Shown: positions 10,816-26,333, counted from the first letter of the stretch. The stretch: 64,000 nt of DNA from Neoconidiobolus thromboides FSU 785 (GCA_025603075.1 MU626265.1:157516-221515), one strand, 5' to 3'. Made by a program: numbers and translations. The notes: a model not told the origin generated them from the sequence alone.

Positions 10816-11166
10816 TTTGTTAAGAATGAGGACGTATTTTTTAAAATTAGGTTTTAGTCAAAAAGCCTGTTCTTTTTGATTTAGATCATTTATCAAAAAT
10901 GTTTTTGATAAATAATGCTAATTCATCTAAAGTTGAAGCTATATTTTTAATTCAATAAATGGATTTATTCATTATTATATATATTTAATTTTTTACTATT
11001 ATTATAAACTATAGTAATTAAAAATTTAGCTAATAACTCATTATTGAGTTATGGGATCACTGCCAAATGAGTCTTATTTAGAAAAATTAAAGTCTGGTTT
11101 TCTAAAAGTAAGCTATTTTTTAGCCTATTTTAATGTTCAAATAAATTCAAACCAACAATTAATGCT
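10816..11166. promoter_or_regulatory. Divergent intergenic region, LAMTOR5 / PPR gene
   Basis: About 350 bp between two divergent starts. A short open stretch 11051-11107 (MGSLPNESYLEKLKSGFLK) ends in a good donor GTAAGC and could be an upstream exon, but I found no acceptor that joins it in phase to the PPR frame. Confidence 0.45.
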
Positions 11167-13158
11167 ATGATTTACTCTTCATATAACTTAAGTATATTTA
11201 CTGTCAATGCCTATACCAACATTAAAATAACATCAGGTTTTATTATTAGAATTACTAACCAAAAATCAGTTGCCAGTTTTTTAACCAAGTTGAATACCAG
11301 GGTAGAAACTACATTAATTAGTTCAAATTTAAATGGTCCTATTTTTATAGTACAACGTTATTTGAACACAGTATCAGAAAGGAATAATCAGTTAGATCTT
11401 TGTTGTAATAGGGGATCTGAACATGTTAAAGACAGTAACTTTATGAAGAACAGTGAAGAAGCGAATGTAAGAGTTACAATATCAAAAGATGAATATAGAC
11501 AGTCGGAGTCAAATAATTTAGCTCAACAAACACAAAAAAAGATGGAAGAATATAATAGGCTGGGAGATTACAGAGCTTCCAGTGAGTGCTTTGAAACTTT
11601 TATCCAAACCAAAGGAGATAAACAGTACAGGTTTTTTGGTATAGATTTTTTTAATATTGCTCTGACAGCATTTTTGAGAATGAAAATGTATTCAAGACTT
11701 GTAGATTTATATACAAAAATAAAACAAAATAGAGTGAAGCTGGATATATCTACTTATAATATTGTATTAAAGTCATATTTTGAGCAAAGTAAGTGGAATG
11801 AAATCAACGAATTGAAGCAAGACATTATAACTTATGAGCTAAAACCAAATAAAGTTACTTATTTTCTTTATATTCGAATAAACTTAAACCAGAACAATGA
11901 TAAGCAAGCAATGTCGATTTTTAACAACATAAGTCAAGATAAAGATAAACACCCTCTGTCATTTTCAAATTATCATCAAATTATAGTAGACTTATGTGCC
12001 ATGAGAAAAATGAAGTTAGCATTGAAAGTATATGAGACAATAATAGGTAATGGGATAAAACCTACCGAGGATTTTTGTATTACTTTACTACGAGGCTTAT
12101 TTTCAAGCAATCTGCCACTTATTGCAAATCAATTATATAAACAATGGAAAATCAAATATCCACACTTCAAATCAAGTAAGCGAGTTATCAAATGTATTGT
12201 AGAGGGTATGATCATAAACCGAGAGTATAGTCAAGCATTAAATTATTTAAAAGTGTTAAGAAGGAATGGAGAAACAACTAATAAAGATGTGGAAAAGATA
12301 TGGAATCGGTTATTTACGACCCATTTTACTCAAAAGGAGATAGATTTACAAAAAATTAATACTTTAAAAAGATATCTAGCTGATAATTTCAATTTACCAA
12401 AAAGTTGTATGATAATTGATATAGATGTTTTAGTCAAGACTTATTTAATTGCCCCAGAGCAAGATCATAGTAATTCTCAAAAAATGGAAATGAATGGCAA
12501 TCTTCCTTTGGATTCTTTTTTCGAGCATAGAGTAAAGCCTATATTTACTCCAACATTGAGTGTTTTTAACGCTCTAGCACAAACTTTGAGCAAATATAAC
12601 ATGGATGATCTAAATTCGCAACTATTACTATTAGCAGAAAGAGAGCTTGGCTCAATTCCGCTTTCGATATATAATATAATGCTGAAAAAAGCATTCCAGG
12701 TAGGGGATATTAACATTGTTAATACTTTATTAGCCAAACTAGAAGAAGATAAAGTAGAATTCAATACAATGCTATACTCAACAATAATTAATGGCTATTG
12801 TTTCTCAAGTGAACCTAAAAAAGCATTATTAACTTACCGTGATATGCGATTAAAAAATTACCCAAGGTTACTTTATCCAGCTATCAAAGTAATCAAGTTA
12901 AGTAGAAGATTAAAAGAGGTCAACTTTATGTTATGGATTATCAAGGATACCCTCGGTTACTATGGTCATGATTCGATGTCCAGTGATGATAAAAACTGTT
13001 ATAGTTTAGATACTACTTTAAGTGAGACGGAAATTGAATTGTTTATTAGCAAATTAAAAGCATTAAAATCTCCGACTATTGATTTTGTTTTATTGAACTA
13101 TGATAAACTAAAATTAAGGTTAAATGGTGATATTACTAACAATAATAAACTTTATTGA
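11167..13158 (+). CDS. Pentatricopeptide repeat (PPR) protein, probably mitochondrial
   Basis: An uninterrupted frame of 663 codons. From about residue 150 it contains degenerate 35-residue helical repeats, for example FNIALTAFLRMKMYSRLVDL, then ISTYNIVLKSYFEQSKWNEI, NKVTYFLYIRINLNQNNDKQ, YHQIIVDLCAMRKMKLALKV and FNTMLYSTIINGYCFSSEPK, with the typical 'P...TY' starts. Fungal PPR proteins bind organellar RNA and act in mitochondrial mRNA stability or translation. The N-terminus is rich in Ser, Thr, Asn and basic residues, compatible with a targeting peptide, but the true start may be a later Met. The specific orthologue cannot be named. A second, shorter PPR gene is 1.3 kb downstream on the same strand. 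Confidence 0.82.
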   Translation: MIYSSYNLSIFTVNAYTNIKITSGFIIRITNQKSVASFLTKLNTRVETTLISSNLNGPIFIVQRYLNTVSERNNQLDLCCNRGSEHVKDSNFMKNSEEANVRVTISKDEYRQSESNNLAQQTQKKMEEYNRLGDYRASSECFETFIQTKGDKQYRFFGIDFFNIALTAFLRMKMYSRLVDLYTKIKQNRVKLDISTYNIVLKSYFEQSKWNEINELKQDIITYELKPNKVTYFLYIRINLNQNNDKQAMSIFNNISQDKDKHPLSFSNYHQIIVDLCAMRKMKLALKVYETIIGNGIKPTEDFCITLLRGLFSSNLPLIANQLYKQWKIKYPHFKSSKRVIKCIVEGMIINREYSQALNYLKVLRRNGETTNKDVEKIWNRLFTTHFTQKEIDLQKINTLKRYLADNFNLPKSCMIIDIDVLVKTYLIAPEQDHSNSQKMEMNGNLPLDSFFEHRVKPIFTPTLSVFNALAQTLSKYNMDDLNSQLLLLAERELGSIPLSIYNIMLKKAFQVGDINIVNTLLAKLEEDKVEFNTMLYSTIINGYCFSSEPKKALLTYRDMRLKNYPRLLYPAIKVIKLSRRLKEVNFMLWIIKDTLGYYGHDSMSSDDKNCYSLDTTLSETEIELFISKLKALKSPTIDFVLLNYDKLKLRLNGDITNNNKLY

Positions 13159-13814
13159 ACACTGAATTTTTATAAATTATTATTTTAAATTATTTTACTC
13201 ACATTTGACATAACCAAGTTTGATATTACTACCACTTTGGGACCGCTTGTATCTTTACTCAGCTATACTCCTTTAATTTATAAATATTGCTATGTGTGTT
13301 TTTACGAGAAATACAGATATGAAATTTAATGATGCGTTACATAATAAGAATAATGAAACAGGGGAAAATGTTTATGTCCAATAATTATTAAATGAAAATT
13401 AAAAAATAAAATGAAAGTTCAATCTTATTATATGTTGCCATTTAGTTAATGTCTAAATAATCGATAGTATAAATACTATATAATATGACTTTCAAGATAT
13501 AAAAAAGAACATTGTTTTAATAACTGGAACTTTAGTTAATATTAATCCGTCAAGGTTAAAACATAAACTTCTATCATAATGATAAACCCACAGTCCTAAT
13601 TTAGCTAAAAAAAAACAAGTATTAACCTAGTTATTATGAATCGATCGTAAATTATAAAAATGTCATTATTTAATACTATAATACAATTGAAAATAAAATT
13701 CATTTTTTCAGTTTCATTTAATAAATCGTACTAAAAAAGGTTTACAGTAGTCAAAAGTATGATTTGTAATTCTACCCAATTGTGATTAAACGATTGATTT
13801 TTAGTATCTTATAT
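13159..13814. other. Intergenic, no gene recognised
   Basis: Spacer between the converging ends of the PPR gene and V-ATPase F; stops in all frames. Confidence 0.55.
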
Positions 13815-14388
13815 TTATTCTCCAAATAGGCGTTGTACTCTTTTTAATACAGAATCCTTGGATGGATCTAAATTATTGTTGTTAATAAGTATCCATATCA
13901 TTTAAAAATAATTACCATAAGGATGGTCCTTTGAAGGAATTTCTAAAATAGTAGGAAAAGCTTGAGTGTAACCATCAATCAATGGTCTGATCTGCTCAGC
14001 AACCTTACGATAAAATTAGCAAGCTAGAAGTTATAATTAAATAAAACTTACATGTTGATTAATTAAAATAATAGCGATATCTTTACGTTGAGTGAACTCA
14101 TTGAAAGTTGTTTCTAGAGTATCTAACTGAGTTTCTAGTATTACTGTTAATACTCAATTCTTCTAAATAGTTTAATTCTACTTACTGTTATCAACCACCA
14201 TAAAATTACTTTTTTGTTGTGCATCAATGTGCCCTACTCCAGATAATAATAATCCAGTTACAGTATCCTAATTAAATCAAATGAATTCATACTTCTACAT
14301 TTTGCTTTTCTAATCTCTTACTTACCTCATCCCCTATTACTGCTAAGAAATTACGTCCTTTATTGTTTGCTGAAACTTTGGGATCCAT
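13815..14388 (-). CDS. VMA7: V-type proton ATPase subunit F
   Basis: Five exons (14388-14326, 14267-14186, 14143-14052, 14003-13916, 13867-13815) give 125 aa; phases all fit. The protein reads [20 protein letters not shown], then [37 protein letters not shown] and [20 protein letters not shown], matching subunit F (Vma7) across its whole length, including the diagnostic GDEDTVTG and EIPSK.HPYD. Subunit F sits on the central stalk of the V1 sector and couples ATP hydrolysis to rotation in vacuolar acidification. It lies 145 bp from the start of the next gene, which points the other way, so the two share a short promoter region. Confidence 0.96.
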
Positions 14389-14533
14389 TTTGATTGTAAA
14401 TTTTAAGCCACGAATTTCTGTTAACTGACTAAATAGCAACTTGACTTTTGCTTCTTTCGCTTCCTAATGCAACTTTTTGCACAAAATGTACTGTATTTTT
14501 AAACTTGGCAGTTTTGATAGTTATTTTTTAAAA
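14389..14533. promoter_or_regulatory. Short divergent promoter region, VMA7 / PPR
   Basis: 145 bp separates the two start codons. Distinct TATA or CCAAT elements are not obvious. Confidence 0.45.
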
Positions 14534-15706
14534 ATGAAAAAATTATATATTTTAACAAGGTTAATAAAAAACAATAGAAGCCTACAGCAATGTATAATAA
14601 AGAATCACAACTATCAAAATATACGTTATGAATCAACAATAGGCACTAAAAAATGGTTAGACAAACTTAAATTTGATGAACCAACCACTTTAGAAGTATA
14701 TAAAAAACCAAAGATAATAATTAATGAAGAGATAGCGTCCATCTTACATCAACACATTTTAAGAAAGGATTTCAACAAGTGTATTGACCTCATTGAGTTA
14801 TACTTATTTCGAACTCATAATTATATCGATTATAATCTTATAAGTTTGGTTCTTAGAGCTATAATCGACCACTTTAAGTTTCAGTATAAGTTTAAAACTT
14901 ATATTAAAGATGAAGCATTTTTACTATTGGGGAGGCTGTATAATAATTTAAGCCAGTTTAAAATCAAACTGGACCGAAATTGTGCAAATTGTTTTATCTA
15001 TGCTAATGTATTAAAATTGGATTTAGATATGGATAAAGTAGAACAGATATATAAAGAAAATGAGGTTGATTACGACATTGTTACTTATACTAACTTGATC
15101 TTAGGTTATGGAAGGATTGGAGACTTTAAAAAAATACGTTCGATTTATAGATATATAAAATTTCAAACACAACTAACAATTAATAATGTTACTTATTCTA
15201 CTATTATTGTTAGCTGTTTGAATAAAAATAAATTGAATTTGGCACTAACCTATTATTATCAAATGTTGGAAGAAGGCGTTAAACCTACAAATCATATTAT
15301 CGGACCTTTGATCATAGCAAATTTAAAATTAAAGCAAGTGGATCAAGCTTTGATGTTATTCAATTCTTTGTTGAATTTAAATATTCAACCTGATCGTCTT
15401 TGTATGGAAAAAATGGTTATTGGTCTAGTAAAAAACCAACATTATGAGGTGAGTTTAAAGTTTTTAGAGCAAGCAGTTCATTATGGCTATTCCCTCAATC
15501 CTAAGTTTTATTTACAATTGATTAGTTGTGTACAAAGAGAAGCAGATGTTTTAGTAACTATTTGGGATTTTTATCTAAACACCACAATTAAACTCAATCA
15601 AGAGGTTTTATTAGCATTCTACAGTGCTTTTAAATTAAATAAGAAGGGGATTGCTGATACTATTCTAGTATCAATTCAAGAGCAATATAAAACTACTGAT
15701 TTATAA
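14534..15706 (+). CDS. PPR protein with likely mitochondrial presequence
   Basis: A single-exon gene of 390 codons from the ATG at 14534; an in-frame ATG at 14477 also exists but lies close to the VMA7 start, and the downstream Met begins KKLYILTRLIKNNRSL, a basic amphipathic presequence. Repeats include FIYANVLKLDLDMDKVEQIY, DIVTYTNLILGYGRIGDFKK, NVTYSTIIVSCLNKNKLNLA, TNHIIGPLIIANLKLKQVDQ and PDRLCMEKMVIGLVKNQHYE, each about 35 residues. The role is presumably in mitochondrial RNA metabolism. No orthologue name can be given. Confidence 0.8.
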   Translation: MKKLYILTRLIKNNRSLQQCIIKNHNYQNIRYESTIGTKKWLDKLKFDEPTTLEVYKKPKIIINEEIASILHQHILRKDFNKCIDLIELYLFRTHNYIDYNLISLVLRAIIDHFKFQYKFKTYIKDEAFLLLGRLYNNLSQFKIKLDRNCANCFIYANVLKLDLDMDKVEQIYKENEVDYDIVTYTNLILGYGRIGDFKKIRSIYRYIKFQTQLTINNVTYSTIIVSCLNKNKLNLALTYYYQMLEEGVKPTNHIIGPLIIANLKLKQVDQALMLFNSLLNLNIQPDRLCMEKMVIGLVKNQHYEVSLKFLEQAVHYGYSLNPKFYLQLISCVQREADVLVTIWDFYLNTTIKLNQEVLLAFYSAFKLNKKGIADTILVSIQEQYKTTDL

Positions 15707-15833
15707 AATATTATAAATAAAATTGACGTTGTTTGATAGATTTATCTTTTACTTATTAAAACATAGAATAATTTTTAAAAAAACAATAATAATTCAAAAT
15801 TTGATTCTGGTTTAATATATACTCAAAAATAAA

Positions 15834-17287
15834 CTATTCGTCATCTTCATCAGAAGTTTCTTCTTCAGCTTCTCTATAAAATAGAATTAATGATTGCTCA
15901 ATTGCTTAAATCATAATAAACTTACTCTAACCAACTAAGAAAAGGTTGGGCCTTTTCCTTAATAGTTTTACTAATCTTCTTATCCACATATTTCTTACTA
16001 GGCTTTTCTCCCCACTTTAAAAAGATTTCCTCTTCAACTAAGTCGAAGTCGTAAATCAATTTAAGAATAACAGGTACTTTGGCCATAAGATTAGGAAAAG
16101 TAATACCAACTAAACGTTCAATTCCACCCAATAAAGCTTTTTGATGTTTTTCTCCAGTGATAAACTATGTCGAGTTAGTATATTGCTTATTATAAATATT
16201 ATCAGTTTACCTTGCGTAGCAATTTAACTCTTTTAGGAAGCTGAGAAACAATTTTTTCATTAAAGATAACTTGAACTAATACTTGGACAGTACGGTGCTT
16301 TCCTAAAACGCCATGCTCTTCGGCGCATTTAATGATTTCTTCATCACTGACAGAAACGTTTCCTTCCAATTCAGTGCCAAACTTTTCATATGGATTATCA
16401 CCTTCATCCTCATCATCATCGTCTAAAATAAGGCTATTAATACCTTCTTGGAGTTCTTTGGTACGCTTTTCAATAGCTTCTGCTGACATATCGACAGCCC
16501 AATCATTGTCATCAACTTCTACATTAGCAAGTTGAGCCGCTTCACGGTTGATTCTTGCAGTAAGTTCATCTTCGTCATCAGATTCCTTTTGTTCGGGGCT
16601 CCCTCCTCCGAAAGTGCCATCCTCTGAAGCTTTAACTGATTTCTTACTAAAATACTGTCAATATAAAAACAAATATCTATAAATTTCAACTACATTTTCT
16701 TTGGAGGTGGTGGAGGGTTCTTAATAATAAAAACAGAGAGACGATGCTTCATATCAACACCAGAACGTTTTCCACAGGCTTTACAATCTCTAATGATTGA
16801 TTGGTCTTTAAGAATAAACTAAAAATCATTTAGTTTTTGTTTACGGATTAAAATAAAAATAGCTACTAAATCAGTTTCTGGATTTTTACATTCTTTACAC
16901 AATACAAATTTTTCAATAAACAAGTATAATAAATCTTGAAGCTTTTCGGCTTCATGCGCTCCATTTACAATATATCTATCATTTTTAGCTTCACTTTTAA
17001 CTTGTGCACCTAACTCACATCCAAAGAATTTGGTTGGGTCTAAATTAATTAATATATGAAATCAAACTACAAGTACTAGTATTACATTCAGGTGGACGAC
17101 TTAAAGCTTTAGCAATCTCTGGCATATTTGGAATGACAGTTTTAATACCATTACCTTTACCTTCAATCTAAAATAATTAATAATTAAATTGTAAATAAAC
17201 CAAAATCTTTACCTTTGAGATAAGCTTTGGCATTTTGTAACGATAGAAAGGATCGTTATTATCACGACGGATGTTAATGTTAGTCAT
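15834..17287 (-). CDS. TIF5: Translation initiation factor eIF5
   Basis: Seven exons; the first is 17287-17213 and the second 17167-17086. The N-terminal GAP domain reads [50 protein letters not shown] and [19 protein letters not shown], and includes the arginine-finger-type RRD near residue 8. A C2-C2 zinc finger follows (CKEC and CKAC, 26 residues apart counting). After an acidic linker ([13 protein letters not shown]) comes the C-terminal W2/HEAT domain ending [18 protein letters not shown] with its aromatic-acidic boxes. eIF5 stimulates GTP hydrolysis by eIF2 during start-codon selection and binds eIF2-beta, eIF1 and eIF3. The last coding exon holds only the acidic tail. One intron (near 16640) has two neighbouring acceptors. 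Confidence 0.95.
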
Positions 17288-18323
17288 TTTCTATCTCCGT
17301 TAAATTTTACTTTTTTAGAATGAATAAATCCTTACTATTTAATTTGGTTAACTTTTAATTATATTGAAATTTACACTTATATTTTAATCGTATATGAGAT
17401 ATAGTTGTAAAGGTATTAAAATTAAAAAACATAAGCCTTCTTCTTTGTAATTGCTTCAATTTATATATAGATGGAATTTGGATGTAGGTTAATTCCTTTT
17501 CAATTTAGCTTTGAGAAAAGAGTAAGTTATTTAAATTTCTTGATTATTTATTCTCTACTGCCCTTATGTTGATTGGCTCAACTACGGGCTTAGCTTCCCA
17601 CCATTGGTGGGGTGTTGGGGTGGTTTACTCGTTTTGAAAGCAAATAGCCAATAAAGTTGACTTTTTAAGGAATTTTTAAGTTTTTTAAACTTGAATAACA
17701 ATATATTTCATTTAATGAGAGTAAATTGAAAATATTTTACTCCGACTTTCGCAGCTTTTAATTGAGTAAATTGTGTTTAGTCTACAAGGCAATAATTGTA
17801 TTCATACCACAACCCATCCTTATTCATTAATTTAAAAGTTTGAATAAGTAAATTTGGTATCAATTAATCAATGTATAATATTATAAGGCCACCATATGAA
17901 GCTACAGCTTCACTACCTTAAATACATTGCTTTCATATTTTATAATATATCATTTTTAAAGGCCGATTTCCCAATCAAAATGTTTATCCGAATATTTGTT
18001 CTTTTAAATCAATGTTAAAATCTTTTACTAGTGTTTCTTTTGACCTTTAGGTTAAGATTGTTGATTACCGCCTCCTTTCCTCTCCTCAATATCGTATTGT
18101 TGTCCTTTGTTTCTAGCTGTCTAGATTTAGTCTAAGTCTTATTTCTTCTTCTTATTGCTTATCTACTATTCCTTAGGAATTACTTCTTGCTGCAGTTTCT
18201 ATTTTCTTTTCACTTTTCATTGTTCATAAAATAGTGCTCCTTAGGTAAGGATCAAAAAAATTAATGTTTAAATTATATTAAAATTCTAGCAAATGAGCTT
18301 AACAAAGTTACTTTTTGGTATAT
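17288..18323. other. Intergenic, no gene recognised
   Basis: Contains a near-palindrome CCACCATTGGTGG at about 17599-17611 and a pyrimidine-rich stretch at about 18050-18240, but no open frame of note. The left end holds the eIF5 promoter. Confidence 0.5.
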
Positions 18324-18416
18324 GAGGATGTTTTTTGATTTCACTTTTTCTATTTTTAAGCGCTATTTGAGTCGAAAAATTGTTAGTAAAATTCTTAAAT
18401 ACAAAAATACATCTCC
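18324..18416 (-). mobile_element. MITE, copy 2
   Basis: Starts GAGGATGT and ends ACATCTCC, flanked by ATAT at 18320-18323 and 18417-18420. The core AAGCGCTATTTGAG is present in minus orientation. Length 93 bp. Confidence 0.88.
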
Positions 18417-18420
18417 ATAT

Positions 18421-19751
18421 TTTAAATTATTGAATATTATTGATTTATATTAAAAATGCAATAAAACACACATAATTTTATTAAGAATAAATTCTGTAAA
18501 AAGATACTTTTTTATATTTGTGAATCACAATTCAAACAAAAAGTAAAATTTATAAGATCAAACTTAATATAAAATGAAATGTGAAATAAATTTTAATGAA
18601 TCTATATTTTTCTAACAGAGTTCTTAAAATAATAAACAATAGATTACACCATAGTATTAATAAAATAAAGTTATTTAAACGAATTTATTAATAAAACTTT
18701 CAAGTCGTGACTTTATTTTTCCGTTAAAAAGCCCGTCTGCAAAGATATTAAAATAACAAGTTTCTATATATCATAATGTTAGATACATATAAGATTATTA
18801 AATTTATAATATTTATAATATTTATAATTCAATATTTACAAAAAAGTTAAAGTGATTTAAAAAACATATCTTAGAAATTATTTAACTAAATTTTATTCTC
18901 TAAAATACAGTTATATGCTATATTTATATGTTATTATGGTAGTTAAAGTGATCTTGTTAACGGCTAATAATGCTACAATAAAAATTATATTGTAATAACA
19001 GCTGCATTAAAATTCTAAAAAATAAGTTGCAATGAATATTATTTTACGTTTTCAAAAGCATGCATGCTACGCTGTTAGTATTTAAAAAAGGTATTTTGAT
19101 CAAAATTATGCCAATTTTTAATATTCATATACCAAGGTCAGTATATATAAGAGAATCGATTATAAGTAATATTGATAAGTACACATTAAAGGTAAAATTT
19201 TATAGTCAACAGTTCCGTATAGTAATACATTAAATATCAAATTAGATTCATGAGCTATAAACTATGAGCATGCTTAATATAATTAATTTGATCACAATAT
19301 GTTAAATTATAAATGGGTATAAGTAAACCTTTAGTTGATAATTTATTTTATATGAATATTTAATTCTTTTATTTATACTAAAACAAATAGTTATTTATAG
19401 TCAAAAAATGAATTGAATTTTGCATTTTTCTCTTTTGCATAAAAATTCAATTCCTAAAAAGTTTACACAACTGAAGTCAAAATTTCAATTGAATTTTATA
19501 TGAGCGGTTATAGCTGATTCTATATTTAATTAACAATCATCAAAGCATTTATTGATACATCAACATAAACTATTTAATTTTGTCTAATAATTTAATCGGA
19601 TTTAAATCTCACTCTTACCTACTACTTATTTGAAATAAGACTAGTTTAAGGTCCTTTAATTAATTGACTAAGCCACACCTCTTTCTTAACCCAATTAACC
19701 TAATCTATACAAAACAAAACGAAAAGTATAATAGCAAACTTAAAATCAACT
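18421..19751. other. Very AT-rich intergenic region
   Basis: Dominated by A/T runs and short repeats such as three ATTTATAAT units near 18805-18830. No gene seen. The right end should contain the YAK1 promoter; CCACACC and CCAATT motifs occur near 19670-19700. Confidence 0.5.
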
Positions 19752-22951
<3,200 letters not shown>

Positions 22952-23286
22952 TATAATTTAAAAACTTTGTTGGTTGGCATTAATTTAATAACTTTAAAAT
23001 TTTTGTTAAATCTTGTTCTTATCTTGTTATAAAACTAACTTGGAGTTTTGAAAATAAATTAATTAGAATTTTTTAGCGATTATTATTTGATCAATTTTAA
23101 AAAAGTTATTTATTTTATTAATGTGTTAAATGATTTACAAAAGTTGATTTTCATATATTCTTTTTTATTGCTTTATAGCTACTGACTTTATTGTATTAAT
23201 CAAAAGCAGGTCGATACGAATAGAAGGCATAAATCAAGAAAGAAGCCTTGGTTGATCTATTCCAAAGTGTAAATCTTCTACTTTGT
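22952..23286. other. Convergent 3' spacer, YAK1 / BUD31
   Basis: 335 bp between two stop codons; no feature seen. Confidence 0.5.
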
Positions 23287-23801
23287 TTAATCGCCTGAGC
23301 AACAACCTCTACAACCACAATGAACACACTCAACCACCCTACCTTCTTCAAGTTTTGATTTAGGTACACGACAAATACAAGTGTTACCAAAATTGGTATC
23401 TTTTGGCTGTACACATCTTAAGCAGCACAATTTTTCAAACCCTGGCTTCTTCCATTTAGCAATCAAGTTTCTATCAGCAATATTGATTTTGACACAATAT
23501 TCAAAAACTTCTTTGGAAATTGTTTTTCTTTTATAATACATTTCATAGATGTATCTATTTCTTTGATGATGGACTCGAAAGATTGGCCATAATGCTTCAA
23601 CTTTACGTTTACCTTCATGCTGTTCATTTTCAGCTAAATATTATTTACTCTTATTAATAGTTGTATTTATAAGGTTCTAAATGTAAGAATATACTACTTA
23701 CCTTCACGCATCTTTGTAGCAAACTCTTGTAATACTGGTGCTATCTTTTCAAATCCTTCAGGTGCTTTTTTTCCCTTATGTATTAGCTTTCTTCTATACA
23801 T
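23287..23801 (-). CDS. BUD31: Pre-mRNA splicing factor BUD31 (G10)
   Basis: Two exons (23801-23702, 23633-23287) give 148 aa, the usual length. The protein follows the family from end to end: [60 protein letters not shown] and the Cys-rich zinc-binding end with [19 protein letters not shown] and [14 protein letters not shown]31 is a spliceosomal NTC-related protein that is needed for efficient splicing, which suits a genome so rich in short introns. The Met at 23801 starts [18 protein letters not shown], where the second half aligns with family N-termini. Confidence 0.96.
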
Positions 23802-24119
23802 TTTGCTATATACTCTCAACCGATTTTTTTCTAGACAATTACTAGTGAATGAATAGGAAATAAAATTTTAAAGTTTAAAATAGTTACTTTTATTTGCTTT
23901 TATAAATTTTAACCAAATCAAATGAAACTTAGTCCTTTTCTTGCAGCTATTTTTACCTGAGCAAAGCCTAAAGCTTGATTGGCTAATTAACTGACAACTA
24001 AAATGAGGCCTAAGTTCAAAAGATTGGGCCAAGTAAAATTAGCCAACCAGATTTAGCTAGTATCAAAAATTTATTGAAAGTAAAAACTCATTTTGTTTAT
24101 AAATAAATAAAATAAAACT
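23802..24119. promoter_or_regulatory. Divergent promoter region, BUD31 / CCT2
   Basis: 318 bp between divergent starts. Two inverted CCAAT motifs (ATTGG at 23978-23982 and 24023-24027) and a direct CCAAC lie in it and could serve a CCAAT-binding factor. This is motif reading only. Confidence 0.45.
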
Positions 24120-26333
24120 ATGGTATTATTAATAACAATAATATATAGGCATAATAATAACCCTTTTATTTAGTCTTTAGCACCAATTCAAATTTTAGCT
24201 GATAATTCCACCGAAGAGCGTGCTGAAAACGCCCGTTTAGTAAGCTACAGCACGATATATAAACAATGATACTAATAATAATATAGTCTTCTTTTATCGG
24301 AGCTATTGCTGTAGGAGATTTAGTAAAGAGTACTTTAGGTCCAAAAGGAATGGTAAATAAAAAATCATATCAGTGATTTCCATTAATATTTAAAAATAGG
24401 ACAAAATTTTACAAAGTTCATCTACTGGTGAAATTATGGTAACCAATGATGGAGCTACTATCCTTAAGTCTATTGCACTCGATAATGCAGCAGCTAAAGT
24501 ATTAGTTAATCTATCCAAAGTACAAGATGATGAAGTTGGTGATGGTACAACTTCCGTTTGCGTTTTAGCTGCTGAACTTTTAAGAGAAGCTGAAAAACTT
24601 ATTAACTTAAGAATTCATCCACAAACTATTATTGATGGTTTCCGTATTGCTTCTAAAGCTGCCTATGAGGCTCTCGCTGAAGCTGCTATTGATAATAGGT
24701 ATTTTTTAATATTAATCAAAGCTGAATAGGACTTATTGTTTTAGTGCTTCAACTGAAGACTTTAGAAAAGATCTCGTTAATATTGCTCGTACTACTTTAA
24801 GTTCTAAAGTTTTATCCTCTGATAAAGAATACTTTTCTAACCTTGCAGTAGATGCTGTTTTAAGATTAAAGGTAGTCATAATAGTAATATAATAGAAATT
24901 CAAAGCTAATGTTGGTTGTAGGGTAGCACCAACTTAGAAAACATTCAAATTATCAAAAAAGTAGGAGGGAAACTTTCAGATTCCTTTTTAGATGAAGGTA
25001 ATTACTTATAGGTATCTTTTTAGATAAATTTTAATATTTTTAAAGGTTTTATTCTTGACAAAAAAATTGGTGTAAACCAACCTAAACGTATTGAAAATGC
25101 TAAAATTCTTATTGCCAATACATGTAAGTCTCAATTATTTTAGTAAAAAATTATATTAAATCTATTTTTATAGCTATGGATACTGACAAAATTAAAATCT
25201 TTGGTGCTAGAGTAAAAGTAGATGCAACCGGAAAGTTGGCTGAATTAGAAAGAGCTGAAAGAGTAAAGATATATTTAATCGTAGCAGAAAAGAAAACTTA
25301 TAATTGATTAGGAAAAAATGAAGGAAAAGGTAGAAAAAATTAAAGCCCATGGCATTAACTGCTTTGTCAATCGCCAATTAATTTATAACTGGCCTGAACA
25401 GCTTTTTGCTGATTCTGGTATTATGGCCATTGAGCATGCTGATTTCGATGGTGTTGAGCGTCTTTCTTTAGTTACAGGTAATGTTCGATTTAGTATTTGT
25501 TAAATTTTTTATTAATGTTAAAGGCGGTGAAATTGCTTCTACTTTTGATCATCCCGATTTAGTTAAAGTTGGTCACTGTGATTTGATTGAAGAAATCATT
25601 ATTGGTGAAGATAAAATGATTAAATTTTCTGGTGTTGCTGCCGGTGAAGCTTGTACTGTTGTTTTACGTGGTGCTACCAATCAACTATTAGATGAAGCTG
25701 AACGTTCTCTTCATGATGCTTTATCTGTTTTATCACAAACTGTTAAACAACCAAAAACTGTTTTAGGTGGAGGTAAGTTAAAACAAAGTTTAATAATTTT
25801 TTATTTAACATCAGTTTAGGATGCTCTGAAATGCTAATGTCAAAAGCTGCTGAAGAAATTGCTTCAAAAACTCCGGGTAAAAAAGCTATGGCTATTGAAG
25901 CTTTTGCAAGAGCTCTTCGTCAGGTAAAAATTTAGTTAGCCTTATTTAACTATGAGCCTAAAACAAATTTTAGCTTCCAACCTATCTTGCTGATAATGCA
26001 GGTTATGATAGTTCTGAATTAGTTTCCCAACTTCGTTCAGCTCATTATGAAGGACTCAATGAAAGTGGACTTGGTAAGATCTCTTGTTTTTATAAAATTA
26101 ATTATTTATTAACAATAACTAGATATGTATAATGGCAAAGTAGCTAATGTACGTGAACTTGGGGTGACAGAATCTTATAAGCTAAAGTCACAGGTTTTAT
26201 TAAGTGCTTCAGAAGCAGCTGAAATGATCATTAGAGTTGATGATATTATTCGTGCTGCTCCAAGGTAACTCATTATCATAAAGTTGATAATGTAAACTAA
26301 TAGTTGTTTTATAGACCACGTGATAGACATTAG
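24120..26333 (+). CDS. CCT2: T-complex protein 1 subunit beta (CCT2)
   Basis: A gene of at least eleven exons. Exon 1 holds only the start codon (24120-24122), followed by a 51-nt intron and [20 protein letters not shown] from 24174. The group II chaperonin motifs are complete: [140 protein letters not shown] and the final [15 protein letters not shown]. The combination GVNQPKRIE plus IASTFDHP identifies the beta subunit. CCT folds actin and tubulin in the cytosol as a hetero-16-mer. The last coding exon is a few codons long. Confidence 0.96.

Noticed and set aside
11051-11107. Possible first exon MGSLPNESYLEKLKSGFLK
   Set aside because: Good ATG and donor, but no acceptor joins it in phase to the PPR frame; kept only as a remark.
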